A stretch of DNA of 64,000 nt from Synergistales bacterium (GTDB lineage: Bacteria > Synergistota > Synergistia > Synergistales > Aminobacteriaceae): contig BNVH01000002.1 in the NCBI GenBank assembly GCA_025997955.1, forward strand, positions 35,803-99,802. The letters are read 5' to 3'. Position numbers and translations under genes: made by a program. This document shows, piece after piece, positions 25,012-33,260 of the stretch. Below the pieces are notes generated by a model, which was not told where the DNA came from, searched no databases, and saw only the letters and a list, made by a program, of their open reading frames with translations. Numbering within the stretch: the stretch's first letter is position 1; every line of letters starts with the position of its first letter.

Positions 25012-27922
25012 GTTGCCGGATACCTGTTGGGGGCGAGTTTATCATATTGCCTGTATGGGCGTCGTAGACCGTGACGGTGAACTCGCTTTCTTTTGACTGT
25101 TGTATTGTGTTTAGGCCAAGGGCATGAAGTAGGTCTTCGTCGCCTGAAAAATACAGTTCGCCGCCCGCGCCGGGTATGGCGCTTCGGACGAGCATTGTGG
25201 CGTAGACATTGTAGCCGATGAGAACCGAGGGTTCTCTTACAGTGCCGTCGTCGTTGTAGACTGTGTCGCTGTAGACCGGCACTTTTTTATACACGGATTC
25301 CGACGTGTTCTCCGTTCCGTCGGATATTGCGCAGAAGTTGCCGCCTCCGCTTACATATCGACCCTGATCAAGGCCGTTCGCTATCGCGTCGTTGATTTTT
25401 TTCGCCACGTCGTACATCGTGTCGTTTTCGTAGAGTGTGACATGTGTGTTTTTACCGTCGCCCTGATAGATGGTGACAACCTGGGGAGAGTTGACCGTGA
25501 AGACGCCGCTGGCGTTGTAGAACTGCCGTATTTCGGCGAGGGTGTTGACGCCTCTGTCTGATATGCCCTTAAAACTCAGCGTGGCGGCGCTGTTGTTGCC
25601 AGTACCAACTGACACGGAGTTGTTACCGTAAATCAAGCCCCCAGCGGTCAGTTCGATTGACTCCGAACTCGCAGCGGGCAACCAGAAATAAACGTTGCCG
25701 GACGCGTCCGTCAATACGTCGTTTATGCCGTATATCCCTTGCGCTGCGTTCGGTGTCGCCGCGCAATCCACGCCGCCTATACTCCCTGCCGTGATTTCGG
25801 TATCTACTATGGGGGGATCAACTGTCAATACCGCAAGGTAAACATTACCACCCGCGCCGTTTATCGGCTGCGTTTGGATGCCGCCCGCAAAAAGATTGTC
25901 CGACGCGTGTACACTGCCGCCGGTTATTATGGCAACTCCACCACTGCCCAAAACGCCGGAGGGGTTAGAGCCGCCGCCTATGCCCGCTCCGTTTGCGCTC
26001 TCGGCTATGACCGTGCCGCCGCTGATTGTGACACTATCGCCACTGCCACCAGTTCCTATAAAGCCTAAATCAGAGTAACCGCCACCTCCGCCTATGCCCG
26101 CGCTGAGTCCATTGCTGGAGGCTGTGACCGCGCCGCCACTGATCGTGATAGTACCACCTCTGCCGCCCCTACCGCCATAAGATGAGCCGCCGCCGCTACC
26201 ACCGCCAATACCCGATCCTTTTTCGCTGATGGCTGTTACATTTCCACCGCTTATTGTAATTGTACCGCCATCACCGGCAGGATATGAAGCTCCATAGTCA
26301 CTGCCGCCGCCTATTCCCGCTCCTCCACCACTAATGGCAGTTACGGTGCCGCCACTTATCGTAATAATACCGCCATCGCCTCCATAGCCAGCACCACCTA
26401 TTCCCGCCCCGTTGTAGCCAGAATCAGGGAGGACTCTGCCACCACCGAGGGCAGTTACGCTACCGCCGGTAATCGTGATAGCGCCGCCGCTTCCGCTATT
26501 ATTATTATAGATATAAACTCTACAGGCGCCGCCTATACCTGCCCCCGCGCCTCTGATGCCTCCAGCGGCTATAACAGTGCCGCCATTGATTGTTATGATA
26601 CCGCCAGAGCCACTCCCTCCGCCTCCGATACCCGCACCGTCGCTGGATTCACCGGCGGTTGCAGTGACCATGCCGCCATTGATAGTGATAGTACCACCGT
26701 CGTCGTCTTGGCCTCCTCCGCCTCCGATACCAGCACCGGCACCAAAGCCGCCGTTAGCTGTAATAGTGCCGCCGTTGATCGTTATGATACCGCCAGATTC
26801 ATCCAATCTGCCTCCAATACCTGCGCCGTATCCAAATATACCAACTCCACCACCTCCAAAAGCGTTCAGTGAGCCGTCCAGAAAACCGTCTCCCATCATA
26901 GCGCTTGTAATGGTCAATGTAGAGCCATCAGGCGCTTGAATACCGGCACAGCGATTACCGCTTATCAGCGTGTTTGTGCCCTTTAGATATAAATTGACAG
27001 TTGCGCCCGTCATATCAAACGCGCTATCGTTGCTCGCGCCTACGTCAATATTTACGTCGGACAGAATAATATTGGTATCAGCGCCGGAGGTAACGACGAC
27101 GCGATTTGAGGTTTGCGTTCCTGTGCCTATGATTTCGTATGTGTTGCCTGTCGTGTCGTTGATAGTTAGGACGCCGTTCAAAACATCAAACGACCACCCT
27201 ACGCCGGAGGTAGCGCCGTTTGAATCCTGTCCTGTTTCGATATCAATAAAGTAACGCGGCGCGGGTGCTGGGTTTATGGGGTTTATAGGGTTCACAGGGT
27301 TTACAGGCGCTGACGGGTCTGCCGGTTCCGTCGCTACATCAAAAATATTACTCTTCTGCACCTGCGCCGCGCCGGGCTTCGCGGTTATATTTATCTTGTA
27401 GTTGCCCTCAGTTGATATTTTTTGACCGAATTGGTCTTTTTCGCCCCCCCCCCCCCGCACTATGACAGATGTCGAGAGCTTATCGCTCGACCATAGCGTG
27501 GAGGCGTCGCCGCTCAGGAGAAGTTTTTTATTGAACTGCGTGGTGTTCGCTATTCTGTTTATTTCATCTTTGAGTTGGTCTATCTCACCCTGTACATATG
27601 TGCGGTCTGTAGCGGTGAGCGTGTCATTGGCCGCCTGAACTGTGAGTTCGCGGATTCTCTGGAGGATAGAGTGTACCTCGGTAAGAGCGCCCTCGGCTGT
27701 TTGGATCATAGATATACCGTCTTGAGAGTTGCGCAATGCCTGATCAAGGCCGCGAATCTGAGCGCGCATTTTCTCTGATATGGCGAACCCCGCGGCGTCG
27801 TCAGCGGCCATGTTGATACGCAGACCAGTGGAGAGGTTGCGGATGGCCTTTTGAAGTTGGTTGTTCGTATCGCCAAGGGCGTTATAGGCATAGAGCGCCG
27901 GTATGTTATGGTTGATACGCAT
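24989..27922 (-). CDS. Giant flagellin with a beta-helix-like insert; N-terminal and central part
   Basis: Flagellar filament subunit. Residues about 1-185 are the flagellin N-terminal D0/D1 (GLRINMAADDAAGFAISEKM, NSQDGISMIQTAEGAL, NRIANTTQFNKKLLLSG). After a Pro-rich linker a central insert (about 280-740) holds nine repeats of the form GG-T-I-T-I-x-GG-x-V-x-A with GAGIGGG spacers, as in right-handed beta helices. Residues about 760-970 resemble the flagellin upper D1/D2 region (VVTIYQGDGKNTHVTLYEND). Without a frame change the protein ends at GIRQRDTRSRN, short of the C-terminal domain. A G13 tract encodes RGGGG near residue 160. ATG 27922 follows GGAAGGTGGAG. No sigma-28 promoter is evident. 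The second flagellin-type gene at 47232-51653 shares the N-terminus. Confidence 0.9.
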   Translation of the reverse strand: MRINHNIPALYAYNALGDTNNQLQKAIRNLSTGLRINMAADDAAGFAISEKMRAQIRGLDQALRNSQDGISMIQTAEGALTEVHSILQRIRELTVQAANDTLTATDRTYVQGEIDQLKDEINRIANTTQFNKKLLLSGDASTLWSSDKLSTSVIVRGGGGEKDQFGQKISTEGNYKINITAKPGAAQVQKSNIFDVATEPADPSAPVNPVNPINPINPAPAPRYFIDIETGQDSNGATSGVGWSFDVLNGVLTINDTTGNTYEIIGTGTQTSNRVVVTSGADTNIILSDVNIDVGASNDSAFDMTGATVNLYLKGTNTLISGNRCAGIQAPDGSTLTITSAMMGDGFLDGSLNAFGGGGVGIFGYGAGIGGRLDESGGIITINGGTITANGGFGAGAGIGGGGGQDDDGGTITINGGMVTATAGESSDGAGIGGGGSGSGGIITINGGTVIAAGGIRGAGAGIGGACRVYIYNNNSGSGGAITITGGSVTALGGGRVLPDSGYNGAGIGGAGYGGDGGIITISGGTVTAISGGGAGIGGGSDYGASYPAGDGGTITISGGNVTAISEKGSGIGGGSGGGSSYGGRGGRGGTITISGGAVTASSNGLSAGIGGGGGYSDLGFIGTGGSGDSVTISGGTVIAESANGAGIGGGSNPSGVLGSGGVAIITGGSVHASDNLFAGGIQTQPINGAGGNVYLAVLTVDPPIVDTEITAGSIGGVDCAATPNAAQGIYGINDVLTDASGNVYFWLPAASSESIELTAGGLIYGNNSVSVGTGNNSAATLSFKGISDRGVNTLAEIRQFYNASGVFTVNSPQVVTIYQGDGKNTHVTLYENDTMYDVAKKINDAIANGLDQGRYVSGGGNFCAISDGTENTSESVYKKVPVYSDTVYNDDGTVREPSVLIGYNVYATMLVRSAIPGAGGELYFSGDEDLLHALGLNTIQQSKESEFTVTVYDAHTGNMINSPPTGIRQRDTRSRN
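25029..25033 (-). other. Frame change in a C5 run of the flagellin gene
   Basis: The plus strand has GGGGG here (CCCCC in the gene). Read as is, translation goes to a stop 23 codons later; with one C fewer, it continues into an intact flagellin C-terminus. A deletion-prone run, an assembly error or +1 frameshifting at the CCC-C codon would all explain it. Confidence 0.75.
25870..26800 (-). repeat. Nine degenerate repeats in the flagellin insert
   Basis: The minus strand encodes nine units of about 30-45 codons ending in GG-T-x-T-I-x-GG-x-V-x-A, separated by GAGIGGG-type loops. On the plus strand this shows as recurring CCGCCGCTGATTGT-like blocks. Units differ at many bases, so this is an old, diverged repeat family rather than an identical tandem array. 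Confidence 0.85.
27444..27456 (-). repeat. 13-base G tract within flagellin coding sequence
   Basis: The plus strand has thirteen C; the gene therefore has G13, encoding R-G-G-G-G in the N-terminal D1 region. The current length is in frame. A gain or loss of one base would stop translation soon after. No other run in the window approaches this length; the next is eight C at 32000-32007. Confidence 0.95.
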
Positions 27923-28219
27923 AAAAACTCCACCTTCCAAGTGTCAGTGTAATGGATTAAAATATTCTCTGCTGAATAATGTAGCATAAAATTCTTAAAA
28001 ATGGGGAAAATATGTGCGAGCGGTCTCCTCTAATAAGGATTTCGTTATTGGCGTGACGATCAGGGCCGTTTCATAAACCGCGTGAACACCAACGTTACCA
28101 GAACGATATACCTAACATGACCATAGATGCGGCGTAAAAACACTAATCTGAGTTGAGGCGCTTTGTTTTTTGCTGTAAAATAGCGGCATGACTAAGTGAA
28201 CCGGGAGGATAATCGCGAA
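27923..28219. other. Divergent spacer between flagellin and Rpn genes
   Basis: About 297 bases. It must hold the flagellin promoter (minus strand) and that of the Rpn gene (plus strand). I see no sigma-28 pattern (TAAA, then GCCGATAA) on the minus strand. A TAAAAT at 28176-28181 near GCTG is a weak plus-strand -10. Nothing else is recognised. Confidence 0.5.
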
Positions 28220-29227
28220 GTGGCGAAAAAATTAGACAAAAAACAAGAACGCGATACGGCGCACATCTTCGACTTGATCTTGAAGCAGTTGATACGATTG
28301 TCGAGTGTGGCTGTCATTCAATTCATCAACGGTCTGTTTGGTACAAATCACCCGTTAGATAGCACTGTTGATTATCCCAACACGGAGACTGTTTCACGGA
28401 AACTGCGCAAGCTCCACTCAGACACCATCATTATCATAGGCGGGGTATACGCTTATCATATCGAAGCCGAAATAGGAGATGACGAGAACATTGTTGTTCG
28501 AGTCTTTGAGTATGGCTTGGCTGAGGCTCTGCGTACAAAAACACTATCGGAGGACGGGAGTAAAATATCAATAAAATTCCCGAACGCAAGGATTATTTAT
28601 TGGGAAACGACTAAAAAAACACCTGACGAAGTCACGCTTTCTCTGGAATTTTCCGAAGGTGAACAATATAATTACAAAGTGAAGTCGTTCAAATTTCTTG
28701 AACATGATATAAAAGAACTTGAGGAACGTAAACTCGCTATTCTATTGCCGTTCTATGTGTTAAAATTACGCAAGCAAGCAGTGTCGGCTAAAACATCCAA
28801 GCGCCGCGCGGAATTAGCCATAGAGATGAAAACCATTGTGGACGAACTTGTGATGATGGCGGACCGCGCCGAGGCGTCCGGCTTAGTGAGCGAAGCTGAC
28901 AAGCGTATAGTGCTGGATCATATGGAGCGGTTGTACAGAGAACTGTTTGCTCAATACACTGAGTTCAAGGAGGGGGATGTAATGTTACAGGACAGAATTT
29001 TAACCTATTCAGAAGAAGCGGAACTAAGAGGTATTGAGAAAGGCAAAGCTGAAGGTAAAGCTGAAGGCAAAGCCGAAGGTAAAGCTGAAGGCAAAACTGA
29101 AGGCAAAGCCGAAAAGGCTTTTGATGTGGCGCGAAAGTTGCTATCGCGCGGCATGACGTTGCTGGAAGTTGCTGAGATTGCTGAATTGCCTATGGATAAG
29201 CTCCAAACATTAGTTCCTCGACAGTAA
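28220..29227 (+). CDS. Rpn-family PD-(D/E)XK nuclease-like protein with GKAE repeats
   Basis: Belongs to the Rpn/transposase-like PD-(D/E)XK nuclease group, linked to recombination or to phage defence, and often carried in many copies. Evidence: the N-terminal region with DLILKQLIRLSSVAVIQFINGLF, then HIEAEIGDDENIVVRVFEYGLAEAL (about residues 82-106), and a C-terminal helical tail with EKGKAEGKAEGK repeats. Activity cannot be inferred as the catalytic Lys/Gln is not certain. I chose GTG 28220, ten bases after GGGAGGA, over the GTG at 28196. There are no flanking inverted repeats, so it is not a complete insertion sequence. Confidence 0.75.
   Translation: MAKKLDKKQERDTAHIFDLILKQLIRLSSVAVIQFINGLFGTNHPLDSTVDYPNTETVSRKLRKLHSDTIIIIGGVYAYHIEAEIGDDENIVVRVFEYGLAEALRTKTLSEDGSKISIKFPNARIIYWETTKKTPDEVTLSLEFSEGEQYNYKVKSFKFLEHDIKELEERKLAILLPFYVLKLRKQAVSAKTSKRRAELAIEMKTIVDELVMMADRAEASGLVSEADKRIVLDHMERLYRELFAQYTEFKEGDVMLQDRILTYSEEAELRGIEKGKAEGKAEGKAEGKAEGKTEGKAEKAFDVARKLLSRGMTLLEVAEIAELPMDKLQTLVPRQ
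29042..29113 (+). repeat. Six 12-base tandem repeats encoding GKAE
   Basis: Units of the type GGCAAAGCTGAA, six in a row, with a few base changes. They are in frame and encode GKAE five times and GKTE once. Being a multiple of three, copy changes would lengthen or shorten the linker without shifting frame. Confidence 0.95.
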
Positions 29228-29316
29228 ACAAGACAGATAGACAGCCTAAAGCATTGCAAAACAGCAAAAAGGGAAGCCACGAACTCGCGAGATACTGTAC
29301 TTGTTTACTTCAACTG

Positions 29317-30243
29317 TTATACCATAAACTTTTTAATGTCGCCGGGTATTTCTGAGCGAAAAGTCTGACCGGACACCTCGGCGAGGTCTCCGGTCAGATT
29401 GCTTGGGAACGACAGTTCGTAGGCGTGGAGCAGGGGGCGTCTAACCTCTTTTTTCACGCGGCGGTTAGCTTCAACATGACCGTATTTTCCGTCGCCAAGG
29501 ATAGGATGCCCTATATGCGCCATATGGACGCGCGCCTGATGTGTGCGTCCGGTCAGCAAATCTATGGAGGCAATCGAAAAAGCGGAGTTGCCGTTGCGCG
29601 ACTCTAAGCGCTCGTAACGGGTTTTGGCGCTCAGTCCGTAGCTATCTACGCGCACGACGCCCGTCACATCGTCCTTTAGGAGAGGGGCGTCTATGAGTCC
29701 GCTCTTTGGCAAATCCCCCACCACCACCGCCAAATATCGCTTGGATATGAGCCTATCTCTGAAAAGGCACTCAAGTTCTCTGAGCGTTCCTCCTGTCATA
29801 GCCACGAGAAGTACACCGGTTGTGTTGCGGTCAAGCCTATGGACGGCCGCCGGCGAAAAGCCCTGCCCCCCCGCGCCGAACATCCCCCACACGCGTGTGA
29901 TGACGCTGTCCCCGTGCTTCACGTCAGGCTGAACCAAAAGACCAACCGGCTTGTCCACGACGAGAACGTTTTCCCCGCGCCATATAATGGGAAGCGTACG
30001 GGTGTTTGAGGTTTTGGCCCGCTCTTCGGTTTGCCCGCCTGGCTCCTCCCAAGGGACGTAAAGACGCGCGCCGCCGACGACTCTTATATCGCCGCTATGC
30101 GCGCGCGCTCCGTTGAGGCGCGTCTCTCCCTTGCGAAGCGCGCGCATGATGGCGGACAAAGGGAGCGTGGGCCAGATGGAACGAATCGTCCTGTCCAACC
30201 TGCGCCCGTCGTGATCCTGAGATAAAATTATCTCACACGCCAT
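29317..30243 (-). CDS. RluC/RluD-type 23S rRNA pseudouridine synthase
   Basis: Isomerises uridine to pseudouridine in rRNA. Residues about 13-70 are an S4-like RNA-binding domain (GRRLDRTIRSIWPTLPLS, RLNGARAH, GDIRV). The catalytic motif HRLDRNTTGVLLVA near 137-150 contains the active Asp, and GRTHQARVHMAHIGHPILGD near 236-255 is the second family motif. The 308-residue protein fits RluC better than RluD by the small GARLYVPWEE segment, but the exact target uridines are not decided. It begins two bases after the yhaM-like gene ends. Confidence 0.9.
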   Translation of the reverse strand: MACEIILSQDHDGRRLDRTIRSIWPTLPLSAIMRALRKGETRLNGARAHSGDIRVVGGARLYVPWEEPGGQTEERAKTSNTRTLPIIWRGENVLVVDKPVGLLVQPDVKHGDSVITRVWGMFGAGGQGFSPAAVHRLDRNTTGVLLVAMTGGTLRELECLFRDRLISKRYLAVVVGDLPKSGLIDAPLLKDDVTGVVRVDSYGLSAKTRYERLESRNGNSAFSIASIDLLTGRTHQARVHMAHIGHPILGDGKYGHVEANRRVKKEVRRPLLHAYELSFPSNLTGDLAEVSGQTFRSEIPGDIKKFMV

Positions 30244-30245
30244 AC

Positions 30246-31382
30246 TTATAAGGCGTCTTTTTGCGCGGCGGCGAACGCGCTCGCTATGCCGGCGTTGGCA
30301 AACTCCCGGTCTGGGTCAGCGCTTACGGGCGGTGATTTTTTGAGTACGTCATGAGACTTCCAGAAGCGGCGCTGAAGCGGCGCTAAAAACTCCGAGAATT
30401 CTTTGTCGCCGTCAAGCTGAGAGACTTGGTCTCTCCAGACGAACAGCTTGAAGTCGAGGTCGTCCGCCGCCGCCACTATAAAAGCCTCTGGCGTCTCGGG
30501 AAGCACGGGCGAACCGAACTCGCGGCTTCCGTGGTGGGAGACTATTATGTGACCCAAAGCCATCGCCGTTCTTTCGTCCAACTTGCCATATTCGGCCAAT
30601 AGCTTCATAAGCGTATGATAGCCGCACACTATATGATCGACGGTGCTGCCCAAAGTCGTCATATTCGGCGCCGGCGAGAGTTTGTAGGCTTCGAGCTTGC
30701 CTATGTCGTGCAAAAGCGCGCCGGCTATCACGAGGTCTAAGTCTATGTTCAGGTTCGATATATCGGGCGTGTAGCCGCGCGCTATGCTAAGCGCGCTCCG
30801 CGTGACCAAGACCGAATGCTCCAAGAGCCCGCCGACGTAGGCGTGGTGCATAGAGACCGCGGCCGGCCATACGATGAAATCTTTGCGAAGGTTCTTCTCG
30901 ATAAAAACATACTTGAGAAACCCTCTCATGGGCTCCTTGCACTCTTCTATAAAACTGAATAGCGAATTTATCAGGACATCCGGTTCAAACGGGCTTTTCC
31001 TGACAAAATCATGAGGCGGGTATTTTTCTTGGTCGACGTAGTACACGGCGCTGAAGTTGCACTGGTTTTGGTCGCGGAACTCCACGATTTTGCCCTGAAT
31101 GCCGACGGTCTTGCCCTCTAACTTTTTAAGCTCCTCATCGCTCGTCGGGTTCATCTTGCGCTGCGACGAGCCGTTTATGTTCCACCACTCTGAGTTTCCC
31201 CAGACTTTGCCGTCTATGGCGCCCTCGTTGTCCATGAGGGCTATCTCCCAAAACGGGTTGTCGTTCTTGTCCTTTCGCTGCACAAAGCGCGTCACCACGC
31301 CCAAAACATAGAAGGTAGCGTCTTTTTGCAGTTTTTTGACCTCGGACGTAGTTATACGCCGCTTTCCTTTTTGGTCTGCCAT
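30246..31382 (-). CDS. YhaM-like 3'-5' exoribonuclease (OB-fold plus HD domain)
   Basis: 378 residues with an N-terminal OB-fold (about 10-130, beginning YVLGVVTRFVQRKDKNDNPFW) that should bind nucleic acid, and an HD phosphohydrolase domain (about 165-320) with HHAYVGGLLEHS, LLHDIGKLEAY and SHHGSREFGSPVLPETPEA. This is the layout of YhaM/CBF1, a metal-dependent 3'-5' exonuclease. Direct sequence motifs are clear; the RNA rather than DNA preference is family knowledge. It lies between the SH3 gene (one-base gap) and rluC (two-base gap) and must be co-transcribed with both. Confidence 0.87.
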   Translation of the reverse strand: MADQKGKRRITTSEVKKLQKDATFYVLGVVTRFVQRKDKNDNPFWEIALMDNEGAIDGKVWGNSEWWNINGSSQRKMNPTSDEELKKLEGKTVGIQGKIVEFRDQNQCNFSAVYYVDQEKYPPHDFVRKSPFEPDVLINSLFSFIEECKEPMRGFLKYVFIEKNLRKDFIVWPAAVSMHHAYVGGLLEHSVLVTRSALSIARGYTPDISNLNIDLDLVIAGALLHDIGKLEAYKLSPAPNMTTLGSTVDHIVCGYHTLMKLLAEYGKLDERTAMALGHIIVSHHGSREFGSPVLPETPEAFIVAAADDLDFKLFVWRDQVSQLDGDKEFSEFLAPLQRRFWKSHDVLKKSPPVSADPDREFANAGIASAFAAAQKDAL

Positions 31383-31383
31383 T

Positions 31384-33126
31384 TTAGATGTTACCCACGG
31401 TCAAGCGTTCTATTTTGCCGTTTTTCATCTGAACGGCCATGCCCTGATTGGGAGACTCTAAATAGAGCAAGCGCCCCGAGCGATATTCGGACGGGTATCC
31501 GACGCTCTGATAGAGTCTCTCCTCCGTTATGCCGACAGCGACGCCGTTTTGCAGGACGTGGAGCGCGCTTGTGAGCTGTATTTGCGTTATGTCGCTGTCG
31601 CCTCTGATGTTCACGGTCATGCCCTGCCATGTGAGAGTTGTCGGGGTCTGTCTCGTCGCGGCGCCGAGGTGCGTTGTCAACTCCGACCTGTTAGAGCCGA
31701 AGGTCTTGAGTAGCGCGCTTGTGTAGCCGCTTGGCAGAGTCGTCGCGCGCGAGTCGAGGGGTTGAAAATACTGCCCGTATATCCAGCCGTTGCCCGAATT
31801 GGTGCGTATCTGATACCAAGCGCCGCTCTGCGCTCCCGAAGCGCCAGGCCAACTGTTCAGTACGTCGGTTCTGGCGCCCTGGCTCATCGTTGTCACTTTC
31901 GCGCTGGTTGTGGAGTGGTCGCTTCTGACGTTTACGCCGTTTCCTATGACCACGCCGCGGGTCGGAGTTTCTATGCGGAGCGAGGAGAGTACGTCGCCGC
32001 CCCCCCCGCCGTCGCTTGGGACGGCGAGCCCCGAATCTGTGTCGTAGCCTTCATCGTCTGGGATAACCACAACGGTAGGCTGCTCCGCCGGAATAGTGAC
32101 GGGCAGTTCTCTTTGCGGCGTCTTGTTGGTTCCAAGCAAAAACCACATAGTACCGCCTATGGCGCCCAAGAGAATTAAAATGGCCGCTAAGCGTCGCGCA
32201 AGCGGGTATCGTCTATTTCTGCGCCGCCTCGTGTAGTTGTGGAACGCCTGATAGGAGTTGTCGGGGCCTATGTTTATTGGCATCTTCGGGATAACTCTTT
32301 CGTCGGGCTCTGGCTGCACGAAAATTTTATGCTGATTGGGCGGTTCGGTTTCCGATTCGTCGTATTCCAGCTCCCGCTCCGATTCCGATTCCGATTCGTA
32401 CTCAGGGGAAAAGGCGAATACGGGTGTTTCTTTTACGAGCGGCACGGGATTTGCCGGTGGCGGAGAATCTTCTTCCGCTTCCGCGGCGAACGACGGTATG
32501 CGCTCCGAGGGGATGCGTTCCGAAACGGAGAGCGCCCGTCCGCATTCGTTACAGAATTTATAGCTTATATCGACTTCCGTCATGCAGTGAGGACAAGTTT
32601 TGACTGAACGTCCGCGTGATGATATGTATTCTTCTCTGCCAGAGCTGATTCGGCTTGCGCGCGTTTTGACGCGGGCACGCGCGCGTTTTGTATAAGGCGC
32701 TTCTTCTTCGTCGTCTTCCGCTTCCGTGTCTTTTTGCCACTCGGGTTCGTTGGAATCTTCTTCGATATCATCTTCATCTTCATCGTCGTCTTCATAATAC
32801 TCGTACACGTCTTTACGGCGGCAGAAAAAGGCCAAAACCCCGGCTCCGACATAGAAGTAAGCGTAAACACGGGTATCAGCGTGAGCTAAGAAACATATGG
32901 CGGCCGATATGAGAAGCAGAAAACCGCCAAAACGCCTTTTTGCGAACGCCATACCTCCACCCACAAGAGCGAACAGCGCCGAAAGCAGCAAAAGCCCGCC
33001 CGTAATCACAGTAAATGGACTTCCGGCCTGCGCCGCTCCGCCGGAGGAAAGCAGAAGAGCCATAACTCCATGTATAACGGACATAATCATCGCGCCCAAA
33101 GATAAAATCAGTACCATCCAATTCAT
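31384..33126 (-). CDS. Membrane protein with zinc ribbon and SH3 domain
   Basis: 580 residues. N-terminal membrane helices (about 4-24, 38-60, 66-100) are followed by an acidic stretch, a zinc ribbon (CPHC then CNEC, about 178-195), a low-complexity Glu/Ser/Pro region, another hydrophobic segment (about 318-335) after a basic RRRRNRRY, and a bacterial SH3-like domain (about 390-440, VIGNGVNVRSDHSTTSAK and WYQIRTNSGNGWIYG). SH3b often binds cell wall or peptides. Function unknown. The ATG has GGAGGA upstream, and a promoter lies at 33201-33229. A G8 run at 32000-32007 encodes GGGG. Confidence 0.72.
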   Translation of the reverse strand: MNWMVLILSLGAMIMSVIHGVMALLLSSGGAAQAGSPFTVITGGLLLLSALFALVGGGMAFAKRRFGGFLLLISAAICFLAHADTRVYAYFYVGAGVLAFFCRRKDVYEYYEDDDEDEDDIEEDSNEPEWQKDTEAEDDEEEAPYTKRARARVKTRASRISSGREEYISSRGRSVKTCPHCMTEVDISYKFCNECGRALSVSERIPSERIPSFAAEAEEDSPPPANPVPLVKETPVFAFSPEYESESESERELEYDESETEPPNQHKIFVQPEPDERVIPKMPINIGPDNSYQAFHNYTRRRRNRRYPLARRLAAILILLGAIGGTMWFLLGTNKTPQRELPVTIPAEQPTVVVIPDDEGYDTDSGLAVPSDGGGGGDVLSSLRIETPTRGVVIGNGVNVRSDHSTTSAKVTTMSQGARTDVLNSWPGASGAQSGAWYQIRTNSGNGWIYGQYFQPLDSRATTLPSGYTSALLKTFGSNRSELTTHLGAATRQTPTTLTWQGMTVNIRGDSDITQIQLTSALHVLQNGVAVGITEERLYQSVGYPSEYRSGRLLYLESPNQGMAVQMKNGKIERLTVGNI

Positions 33127-33200
33127 TATTCATTCCTCCATTTATAAGCGAAGCATACAACCGCGAGTGAGGGTAAAATACTTCCATGATTACATTATAG

Positions 33201-33229
33201 ATAATACCCATATGCAAGTGGTTTGGCAA
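33201..33229 (-). promoter_or_regulatory. Sigma-70 promoter of the SH3-yhaM-rluC operon
   Basis: On the minus strand TTGCCA (33224-33229), a 17-base spacer and TATTAT (33201-33206). The transcript would begin about 70 bases before the SH3 gene start. No competing promoter is visible between 31384 and 29317. Confidence 0.6.
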
Positions 33230-33260
33230 ATGAAAATTGCATAAAATCTATTTTAAATTC

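Noticed and set aside
25870..26800. Regular repeats that might be a CRISPR array
   Set aside because: Units are diverged, differ in length and translate in one open frame. No spacer/repeat alternation or cas genes are present. No CRISPR array was seen anywhere in the window.
27923..28060. Sigma-28 flagellar promoter before the flagellin gene
   Set aside because: No TAAA followed at 15 bases by GCCGATAA-like sequence was found on the minus strand. The same holds for the idi 3' end before the chimeric gene, where only a weak ACCGACAA resemblance exists.
28066..28079. GGCCGTTTCATAAA shared with the reverse strand near 63840-63855
   Set aside because: A 14-base match between two intergenic sites is suggestive of a repeat or insertion end, but too short alone to claim a mobile element.
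28220..29227. Rpn-type gene as an insertion sequence
   Set aside because: No terminal inverted repeats or target duplication are visible around it, and it lacks a transposase DDE or HUH signature.
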